Assembly: GCA_001801665.1 (NCBI GenBank)
Contig: MGYH01000018.1
Location: forward strand, 25,019 to 36,250
Direction: 5' to 3'
From: Gammaproteobacteria bacterium RIFCSPHIGHO2_12_FULL_45_12
GTDB lineage: Bacteria; Pseudomonadota; Gammaproteobacteria; DSM-16500
DNA length: 11,232 nucleotides
A model generated the notes under the pieces. That model worked only from the letters and a program-made list of their open reading frames with translations, made no database searches and was not told the origin of the DNA. Position numbers and translations under genes: made by a program. Of the stretch, positions 5,643 through 11,232 are shown piece after piece. Each line of letters begins with the position of its first letter. The stretch's first letter is position 1.

Positions 5643-6668
5643 TCATAAGTCACGAATAGTCTCTGACAAATTTGTTTTAGAACCCGCGTGCGGTAATTCA
5701 CAGACTAACTTTGGCACCAGATACCCTGACAGCCTTTCTAGCAGTTTTTTATGAATCTTCCGCGCGCGCGCGCGCGGCAAATCAAAATGCGCCGCGCCTT
5801 GCACTTTATCCAATGCATGTAAATAATATGGCAATACACCGGCATCAAATAAGGCCTCACTTAAGCGCGCCAACACTTCCACATCGTCATTCACGCCCGC
5901 TAGCAATACTGACTGATTCAGCAGCATCACACCTGCTTCCCGCATCAAGGAAAGCGCGCGCTTCACTTCCGCATTGATCTCTTGTGGATGATTCGCATGA
6001 ATCACGACCACGGGTATTTGTTTTAAAGAAACAAGCCATTTGATCAAGGATGCCGTTATCCGCTCTGGCAAGACCACCGGCAGCCGTGTATGAATGCGTA
6101 ATCGTTTTACTTGTGGAACATCTCGCAAGCGATCACTGAATTGTTGCAGCAACAAGTCGCTCACTGCCAATGGATCGCCGCCACTTAAGATAACTTCATT
6201 AATGCTTGGATTTGCCACAATATACGCCATGATTTTTTCCCAACCCAAACGGCCTGGATTATTTTCCGCATAAGGAAATTCGCGGCGGAAACAATAACGA
6301 CAATGTACCGCGCAGGCACTCGTCAACGTCACCAGCACTCTACCATGATATTTATGCAACAAACCTGCCGCCGGATTTACCAATGCTTCTTGTAAGGGAT
6401 CAGAAACATAACCCGCTGTCACCGCTGCCTCAGCGCCTAGCGGTAAAATTTGTTTTAACAAGGGATCATCAGGGTTACCCTTCTCTATTCGCGCCAAAAA
6501 ACCACGCGGCACTTTTAATGGGAACAGTGTCGCTGCCCTGACCGCCTCCGCCAACAGTGCGGGATCAAGCTCAAGCAGGCGCAACAGCTCCGCCGGGTCT
6601 GTAATCAAGTCCAGTAAGGCCGTCTGCCAAGCATCCCGTTGTTTGATTGATTGCGCTCCAAACGACAT
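5643..6668 (-). CDS. epmB: EF-P beta-lysylation protein EpmB (lysine 2,3-aminomutase family)
   Basis: EpmB is a radical SAM, PLP-dependent enzyme that converts (S)-alpha-lysine to (R)-beta-lysine, which EpmA attaches to elongation factor P. The 341-residue length matches the family. The radical-SAM cluster motif CAVHCRYC places the three cysteines at 119, 123 and 126. GGDPL is at 163-167, the conserved block YYLHALDKVQGAAHF at 281-295, and the probable PLP lysine is K331 in HAGSKTNL. GGAG-like spacing supports the ATG at 6668: GGAG lies about 7 bases upstream. efp is often the divergent neighbour of epmB in gammaproteobacteria but is absent here. The divergent gene is instead a KAP NTPase with an inserted element between them. 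A (CG)8 tract inside the gene encodes part of PRARARK (298-304). Confidence 0.95.
   Translation of the reverse strand: MSFGAQSIKQRDAWQTALLDLITDPAELLRLLELDPALLAEAVRAATLFPLKVPRGFLARIEKGNPDDPLLKQILPLGAEAAVTAGYVSDPLQEALVNPAAGLLHKYHGRVLVTLTSACAVHCRYCFRREFPYAENNPGRLGWEKIMAYIVANPSINEVILSGGDPLAVSDLLLQQFSDRLRDVPQVKRLRIHTRLPVVLPERITASLIKWLVSLKQIPVVVIHANHPQEINAEVKRALSLMREAGVMLLNQSVLLAGVNDDVEVLARLSEALFDAGVLPYYLHALDKVQGAAHFDLPRARARKIHKKLLERLSGYLVPKLVCELPHAGSKTNLSETIRDL
5761..5776. repeat. (CG)8 dinucleotide tract inside epmB
   Basis: Sixteen bases of pure alternating CG encode Arg-Ala-Arg-Ala-Arg on the minus strand, near the end of epmB. Such tracts can adopt Z-DNA and can slip. A change of one unit would shift the frame about 40 codons before the stop, removing the PLP lysine region. 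Confidence 0.85.
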
Positions 6669-6706
6669 TAAAAGCTCCGCTTCCTCAAAAATGGTGGTGA
6701 AAAGTT

Positions 6707-6715
6707 TGGTATAAT
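6707..6715 (+). promoter_or_regulatory. Extended -10 promoter candidate for the KAP NTPase gene
   Basis: TGGTATAAT is an extended -10 (TGn plus a perfect TATAAT at 6710-6715) without a recognisable -35. It lies about 265 bases before the KAP start, with the inserted 161-bp element in between. Without that element and one direct-repeat copy the distance would be about 95 bases. Confidence 0.4.
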
Positions 6716-6776
6716 CGTTGATATGGCACCTTGAGTCCAGTGGCCACTCGGAAATAAGGATTTTTCCATCATTTGG

Positions 6777-6785
6777 GTTAACCCG
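6777..6785 (+). repeat. Left 9-bp direct repeat (GTTAACCCG)
   Basis: GTTAACCCG is repeated exactly at 6947-6955 and borders the candidate element. This copy overlaps a 10-bp palindrome GGGTTAACCC (6775-6784). Confidence 0.6.
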
Positions 6786-6946
6786 GGGCTTGTTGCATAA
6801 ATTATTTTTTGAACAGGATCATCGTTGTGAGGAGCGTTTTGTGCAACGTGGCCATCCAGAATGTAGGCAACATAATGATTTTTGACAACGTTCTGGATTG
6901 CTTCGGCCAAAAGCGGCCTCGCAACGACGAATGATGCCACAACGCC
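6786..6946. mobile_element. 161-bp MITE-like element with IS903-like ends upstream of the KAP gene
   Basis: The left end GGGCTTGTTGCATAAAT and the reverse complement of the right end, GGCGTTGTGGCATCATT, agree at 12 of 17 positions. The ends resemble the IS903-group (IS5 family) terminal repeat GGCTTTGTTGAATAAATC as I recall it, and IS903 makes 9-bp duplications. Here 9-bp direct repeats GTTAACCCG flank the unit exactly (6777-6785, 6947-6955). An internal inverted repeat ATCCAGAA/TTCTGGAT (6854-6861, 6891-6898) is present. There is no transposase. It is either a MITE or an internally deleted IS. The right end is degraded, so confidence is moderate. Confidence 0.55.
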
Positions 6947-6955
6947 GTTAACCCG
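6947..6955 (+). repeat. Right 9-bp direct repeat (GTTAACCCG)
   Basis: This is the second copy of the putative target duplication of the 161-bp element. It lies 11 bases before the KAP gene's ribosome binding site (AAGGAG, 6966-6971). Confidence 0.6.
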
Positions 6956-6979
6956 TTTATCATTTAAGGAGTGCCTAAC

Positions 6980-9154
6980 GTGTTTGATGCCGACCGCCCC
7001 ATCAAGACAAGTGATCAGGATCGACTCAATCGCTCCCCTTTTGCTAAATATCTGGCACGCTGTCTGCTTGATCAAACGACCAACGACCGCCTAGTGGTCG
7101 GCCTGTACGGCGGCTGGGGAACGGGCAAAACCTCGCTTTTAAACCTTGTCGCACAAGAATTAAATTTTGCCGGAACCAACCTTGAAGCCCCTGACAAACC
7201 CATTATTCTAAACTTCAGCCCCTGGAATGACACAGGACAGCAGCCATTGATCCCTGCATTTTTTCGCCGACTCAAGACATCACTGCATCAAGCAGATTTT
7301 CTTGAGCAGCGCGAACCTCTCATTGATCTTCTGGAGCAATACGCTCTCGCCTTTCAAAACAAACCCGCTCATTCCGCCTTCAAATCCACGCCCTCTTTTT
7401 TTTCCCGATTATTCAGACGGCTGAAACGCCGCTCTCTCACCCACTCCGTTTTCAAACCTGATCCCGACCCAAGTATCCTCAAGGCCGAAATCAATGCTTG
7501 CTTAAGCACAGGGCAACATAAACTCATTATTCTCATTGATAATATTTCGCGTATTAATGATCATGACGTTCGGCAACTGTTTCAAATGATATCCTCCATG
7601 GCTGACTTTACTAAAACGGCATTCCTTATCGCGCTCGACAAACAATGGGTCATTGATGCGCTAGATCGCACTCACATGGGTGATGCCGAAAAGTTTCTTG
7701 AAAAAGTGGTTCAGCTTCCTTTTCACGTGCCCCCCATTTCAAGCTGCGATCTTGAGCACATCTTGTCTGATCGATTGAATGACGCGGTTATTTCTGTGCC
7801 AGAAGACCTATGGAACGCAGAGTATTGGGCTGACATTTATTATAACTCATTAAAATATTTTTTTAATAATTGCCGCGACATCACCCGTTATGTCAACACA
7901 CTTAACTTCAGCTACCCCCGTTTAAGAGACATTGTTAATCCTGTTGACTTTTTCGCATTAACAGCCATTGAAGTTTTTCTTCCTGCTGTTTATTTGGGAA
8001 TAAGAGATAATAAAGATTTATTTAGCGACCTACTGGATAACGTTTATATTCTGGATAATGAACAATTAAAAAAGAATAAATTACGCTGCGATGAAATTAT
8101 GTCGCGCGCCCCGCATATACCTACTGACATCTTGCTAGACTTGCTGGTTATGCTCTTTCCACGTTTGCGTTATATCGATCAGACAAACATGCCATTCTAC
8201 CACTCGCCAGAAATGGCTAGAAAATTAAGGCGCATCTGCAGTCCCGATGTGTTTGATGGGTATTTTCGTCTTTCCATTCAGGCAAATCGCATCACTGAAT
8301 CAGAGTTCATTACCATTTTATCTCTTTCCGCAAACGTCACTGACTTTGATCAGGCACTGACACGGCTCAATCAGGACGGTCGTATTTTGGCCTTCCTTGA
8401 CAAACTGGACGGAAAAACACTAAATCGCCTGCCTAAAGAAAATATTGCCGCGGTGATTGATGCCCTGTTTGATAATGGTGATTTTTTTCCTCATGGTATC
8501 ACTAGCCCGTTAAATCTTGATACGGCTATGCGCATACATCGCATTACACACGCATTACTACACCGTCATGAAACACCTGAAGCCCGATTTACGCTTTTAC
8601 AAAATGCCATTGCGAAGGCCAACAAAAGCATTTACATCACAGTTCGTGAATTGCATGAGCAAGGACGTGAACATCTGGAAGAGGAAGATACTTTTTTACC
8701 GCCGGATTTTCGTGATATCACACCGACGCAATTACACTCCCTGCGGCAATTGACGGTGAGTAAAATAAAATTATGGGCACGCGATCATCGCCTTGAAGCA
8801 CACCCCCAACTCATTGCCTTGCTGTTTTTCTGGCATGACTGGGATGAAAGCGATGGTTGCCAGCCGTTTCTGACTGAACTAACCAGCACCGATAAAGGGC
8901 TGGTGACATTCTTAATGGCCGCGCTTGATAAGGCCATTTCAGAAGCCTCAACCACCTACATTAAAAATCCTGCGTGGGAGGTATACCTGTCTGAAATCAA
9001 CCAGCTCATTCCTGCCAGCATGTTAAAGAGCCGCGCTCGTGCCATATTTGAAGATGCCTATTTTGAAAAATTATCTGAAAAAGAACAATTGGCTATCATG
9101 ATTTTCCTAGATATCATTCATGCCGATACGCTCAAAACCATTTCAGCCAGTTAA
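6980..9154 (+). CDS. KAP-family P-loop NTPase, cytosolic
   Basis: The 724-residue protein opens with the KAP signature DADRPIKTSDQDRLNRSPFA (3-22). It has a Walker A GGWGTGKT (44-51), the block ILNFSPWNDTGQQPLIPAFF (76-95), a Walker B-like strand LIILIDN (183-189) and the AEKFLEKVVQLPFHVP element (236-251). Most KAP proteins have membrane helices inserted between Walker A and B. Here that interval holds a basic stretch (FFSRLFRRLKRR, 140-151) and no convincing transmembrane segment. The usual IDDLDR at Walker B reads IDNISR, so the second acidic residue is lost. The C-terminal 470 residues are helical and unrecognised. I chose GTG 6980 because AAGGAG (6966-6971) is 8 bases upstream and the protein then begins like the family; an in-frame GTG at 6971 overlaps that site. 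KAP ATPases include the phage-exclusion protein PifA, so a defence role is possible but unproven. Confidence 0.85.
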   Translation: MFDADRPIKTSDQDRLNRSPFAKYLARCLLDQTTNDRLVVGLYGGWGTGKTSLLNLVAQELNFAGTNLEAPDKPIILNFSPWNDTGQQPLIPAFFRRLKTSLHQADFLEQREPLIDLLEQYALAFQNKPAHSAFKSTPSFFSRLFRRLKRRSLTHSVFKPDPDPSILKAEINACLSTGQHKLIILIDNISRINDHDVRQLFQMISSMADFTKTAFLIALDKQWVIDALDRTHMGDAEKFLEKVVQLPFHVPPISSCDLEHILSDRLNDAVISVPEDLWNAEYWADIYYNSLKYFFNNCRDITRYVNTLNFSYPRLRDIVNPVDFFALTAIEVFLPAVYLGIRDNKDLFSDLLDNVYILDNEQLKKNKLRCDEIMSRAPHIPTDILLDLLVMLFPRLRYIDQTNMPFYHSPEMARKLRRICSPDVFDGYFRLSIQANRITESEFITILSLSANVTDFDQALTRLNQDGRILAFLDKLDGKTLNRLPKENIAAVIDALFDNGDFFPHGITSPLNLDTAMRIHRITHALLHRHETPEARFTLLQNAIAKANKSIYITVRELHEQGREHLEEEDTFLPPDFRDITPTQLHSLRQLTVSKIKLWARDHRLEAHPQLIALLFFWHDWDESDGCQPFLTELTSTDKGLVTFLMAALDKAISEASTTYIKNPAWEVYLSEINQLIPASMLKSRARAIFEDAYFEKLSEKEQLAIMIFLDIIHADTLKTISAS

Positions 9155-9185
9155 CTTTTTTTAGTCGGCCGCGAGCTGTGTCACG

Positions 9186-10952
9186 TTAATCCAGAGACGC
9201 AACAATACTGAAGAACACCCGTGGCGCCATGCCGCTTGCCGTGTAATAGGTTAAGCCATTAATGATGATCGAACTGGTCGCCTGTTCCGCCGCCACGGGT
9301 TTGGTTAAAGGCTGGGCCCACATGACATTACCAGAAATATACTTGTTTAATGAAAAGCGCGTTCCAACGCCAAATGATGTCGCGCTTTGATGGCTTGGTG
9401 TGCCTGGAATTTGTTTATAGTCCCACATCATGCCCGCGTCATAAAATGTGTAAAGCTGTAACGTCTGAATTAAAAATCTCGACACATTCCAGTCATAGCG
9501 CAGCTCAACGCTACCCGCCAGACCTTTGTCACCGATGACTTCCGCCACATCATAGCCGCGACCTAACTGACTGCCGCCAAACGTAAACTGCTCAGAGGAG
9601 AGGACGGGATTAAACGCCCACTGCCCCTTAAACACCCCATAAAGTGACACAGGCCCTTTCACCGCCTGCAAGCGATTCATCAGCAACGTCACTTTGGTGT
9701 AATCACCCAGCGCGCCTGGGCGTGAGGTCTGTGCCGTATCCGGATTTTGATTTGAGGTATACCCCAAAATGGGCAGCCCTTGCCTAAAATCCGCCACAAT
9801 CAAGTTAACACCTGACCAGCGATCTGCAAAATTATAGATTAAACCTAAGTCAAGACTACGGATATGATCCGCATAAAACAGTTCATCTAACTGATTAACG
9901 ATACTATCCACATAAAAAAATCCCGCTTGCCACGTTAGCCGCTGGTCACGCTCACGGATAATTGGAAACTGAAAGTTCGTATAATAATTATCATTCAAAC
10001 CATCGACTTGCGAAGGCTGCAAGACAAACAAGGGATGCGTATGCACTCGCGTTGCACCCATTAACCAGGTCACCCCTTCATCTGAAATGGGCAGTGTATA
10101 GTTGATATCCGTAAAGTTTAATTCACCGCCTTTTGGCGTTCTGACCACCGTCACCTGCGTGGTATCACCTGCTGATGCAAAGGAATTAAGCCCCAGATTA
10201 GCCGTCATTTGTTGTGGGCCAATATAACGCGTGCCATAGTTATCGTAAGATAAATAACCCGTGACGGGTCTATTTTCCGTTATCAATGTCAAATCTGCCG
10301 CGCCTGGCTCCGTTTTGGATGGCACCAACACCGCTTTTACCTGGGTCCCAGGTAACTCATTTGCCAAAAATAAATAATGTTCCATGCGGTCGATTTTTAA
10401 AGGCCGACATTTTATAATTTGCTGGCCATAAGCCATGACAATACATTTTGCACCTTTAGGATGGCCGCCCACCGTCACTTTATCTAAATAGCCTTCAATA
10501 ATTTGTATTTCTACCACGCCGTTTTTGACATGCTGCGGGGGCAATATGGCACGCGAAATAATATATCCTGTATTGCGGTAATAATTGGTGATGCTGACAG
10601 CAATATCCATTAAATCAGCAATGGAGATGACCTTGTGCAACTTGTCTTGATAAAGAAGCGATAATTGCTGGTCGGTATAGACGTGATTACCTTTCAACAC
10701 AATTTTATTTAACTGAAATTTAATTTTTTTGGCTTGCTCGCCTAGCGGTTGGGCGGCTTGTTGCGTTGGTTCTGTGATAGAAGGCGCGGCCTCGGACGAT
10801 TCTGGACGCTCAGGTGTTAAAGCATTACTGACGGGCCCGGGCTGCACCGAGCCTGGAAGCTGTCCCACACCCACGATTGCCCATGCCGCCCCCCCCACTA
10901 CCAAGAGTAAAGCAGTTATACCTGCAACCTTAAAAGGTATACGCAACTTCAT
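9186..10952 (-). CDS. TpsB outer-membrane transporter (ShlB/FhaC/HecB family, two-partner secretion)
   Basis: The 588-residue protein is an Omp85-superfamily pore that exports a TpsA exoprotein. A signal peptide is clear (MKLRIPFKVAGITALLLVVG, then GAAWA, about 1-25), followed by a Pro/Glu/Ser-rich linker (30-72). POTRA1 is about 77-158 (FQLNKIVLKGNHVYTDQQL...). POTRA2 is about 159-228 and contains two cysteines, C170 and C182, that could form a disulfide. The 16-strand barrel follows. The loop-6 equivalent of the VRGY motif is FGGSQLGRGYD (458-468), followed by ELRYD (483-487), and FYDAG is at 503-507. The C-terminus is ...FFSIVASLD, lacking the aromatic last residue common in outer-membrane proteins. 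AGGGA lies 8 bases upstream of the ATG. No TpsA lies on either side within the window: it converges on the KAP gene 31 bases away, and no gene precedes it in 280 bases. Confidence 0.9.
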   Translation of the reverse strand: MKLRIPFKVAGITALLLVVGGAAWAIVGVGQLPGSVQPGPVSNALTPERPESSEAAPSITEPTQQAAQPLGEQAKKIKFQLNKIVLKGNHVYTDQQLSLLYQDKLHKVISIADLMDIAVSITNYYRNTGYIISRAILPPQHVKNGVVEIQIIEGYLDKVTVGGHPKGAKCIVMAYGQQIIKCRPLKIDRMEHYLFLANELPGTQVKAVLVPSKTEPGAADLTLITENRPVTGYLSYDNYGTRYIGPQQMTANLGLNSFASAGDTTQVTVVRTPKGGELNFTDINYTLPISDEGVTWLMGATRVHTHPLFVLQPSQVDGLNDNYYTNFQFPIIRERDQRLTWQAGFFYVDSIVNQLDELFYADHIRSLDLGLIYNFADRWSGVNLIVADFRQGLPILGYTSNQNPDTAQTSRPGALGDYTKVTLLMNRLQAVKGPVSLYGVFKGQWAFNPVLSSEQFTFGGSQLGRGYDVAEVIGDKGLAGSVELRYDWNVSRFLIQTLQLYTFYDAGMMWDYKQIPGTPSHQSATSFGVGTRFSLNKYISGNVMWAQPLTKPVAAEQATSSIIINGLTYYTASGMAPRVFFSIVASLD

Positions 10953-11008
10953 CTCAAATTCCCTTTCAAAAAAACCAACTTGTTAAGATCATACAGTATA
11001 ATTCAATG

Positions 11009-11023
11009 GCACTAACTTAGTGC
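11009..11023. promoter_or_regulatory. 15-bp perfect palindrome upstream of the tpsB gene
   Basis: GCACTAACTTAGTGC has 7-bp arms around a single C. It lies 57 bases before the tpsB start and next to a TATACT-like -10 on the minus strand (10996-11001), so it could be an operator. No convincing -35 was found. Confidence 0.4.
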
Positions 11024-11024
11024 G

Positions 11025-11039
11025 TTGTTGCATAAATTA
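11025..11039 (+). repeat. Second copy of the IS903-like terminal 15-mer
   Basis: TTGTTGCATAAATTA is identical to 6790-6804, the left end of the 161-bp element, and has the same orientation. The sequence diverges on both sides. No matching inverted end is seen in the rest of the window, so it is probably a solo end or the start of an element continuing beyond it. Confidence 0.55.
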
Positions 11040-11060
11040 AATGTGACACATCTTGATGTC

Positions 11061-11146
11061 AATGTAGGGTGGATTAGACGCGCTTTTTGCGTCGTAATCC
11101 ACCAATTTGGTGGATTACGGCAAAAAACGCCTAATCCACCTACATT
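11061..11146. repeat. 86-bp imperfect palindromic repeat (MITE/REP-like)
   Basis: Arms of about 40 bases pair along the whole length with a few bulges. The outer arms are AATGTAGGGTGGATTAG and CTAATCCACCTACATT. The inner core GTAATCCACCAA-T-TTGGTGGATTAC (11094-11118) is a perfect 12-bp stem around one base. The GTAGGGTGGATTA...TAATCCACC type of palindrome is familiar as a dispersed repeat in gammaproteobacterial genomes. No coding sequence and no target duplication were recognised. Confidence 0.75.
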
Positions 11147-11195
11147 TGCTGGCGACAGTAGCATGGGCCCTGCCCGTACATAACAAAAAACTCAA

Positions 11196-11220
11196 ACCGT
11201 TCGCCCCGAGTCCTTTGACA
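11196..11220 (+). repeat. Half of a dispersed GTTCGCCC-type repeat
   Basis: ACCGTTCGCCCCGAGTCCTT followed by TGACA resembles one arm of the common GTTCGCCCTGAG...TCGAAGG extragenic repeats. Only one arm is seen and the window ends 12 bases later, so this is tentative. Confidence 0.25.
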
Positions 11221-11232
11221 ATCTCATTAAAT

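Noticed and set aside
6739..6748. 10-bp palindrome AGTGGCCACT between epmB and the KAP gene.
   Set aside because: It is a possible operator but short, with no -35/-10 context and no second copy, so I did not list it as a feature.
6668..7075. A 135-codon open frame on the minus strand covering the epmB-KAP intergenic region and the antisense of the KAP start.
   Set aside because: It has no clear ribosome binding site, runs antisense through the well-supported KAP N-terminus and through the candidate inserted element, and matches no family I recognise. A decayed transposase fragment inside 6786-6946 cannot be excluded.
7720..7735. TTTCACGTG resembling a parS site.
   Set aside because: Only the left half and centre match the parS palindrome, and the bases encode a conserved KAP segment (PFHVP).

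Overview
The window looks like chromosomal DNA of a gammaproteobacterium with many accessory features. Three things point there: EpmB (beta-lysylation of elongation factor P), a ParB of chromosomal type, and a TpsB/FhaC-like outer-membrane transporter. The broken putative nuclease at 2554-3548 has a look I associate with Legionellales-type genomes, but this placement is an impression and not a test. Base composition is moderate, and the abiE region is visibly AT-richer.

Left part (1-2474), housekeeping: thpR (RNA 2',3'-cyclic phosphodiesterase, minus strand) is divergent from parB (plus). parB is followed by thiN (thiamine pyrophosphokinase). The two were probably once a tight gene pair. They are now split by a 144-bp element (1574-1717) with near-perfect 14-bp terminal inverted repeats and a 9-bp target duplication. 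One copy of the duplication overlaps the parB stop and the other carries the likely thiN ribosome binding site.

Middle part (2475-5642), accessory: a promoter precedes a putative nuclease-domain gene broken by a frameshift that one extra CA unit would explain. Next come a REP-like palindrome and a decayed fragment of a tyrosine integrase. Then comes an AbiEi/AbiEii type IV toxin-antitoxin operon whose promoter lies inside an inverted repeat, a probable autoregulatory operator.

Right part (5643-11232): epmB (minus) is divergent from a large cytosolic KAP-family P-loop NTPase (plus), possibly a phage-defence ATPase. Between them sits a second short element (6786-6946) with IS903-like ends and a perfect 9-bp direct repeat. 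The KAP gene converges on a TpsB transporter gene (minus) that has no TpsA partner in the window. Upstream of tpsB lie a 15-bp palindrome, a second copy of the IS903-like 15-mer, and an 86-bp imperfect palindromic repeat.

Overall this is a core backbone (thpR, parB, thiN, epmB) peppered with small non-autonomous elements and carrying two candidate defence loci (AbiE and KAP). I see no RNA genes and no CRISPR array.
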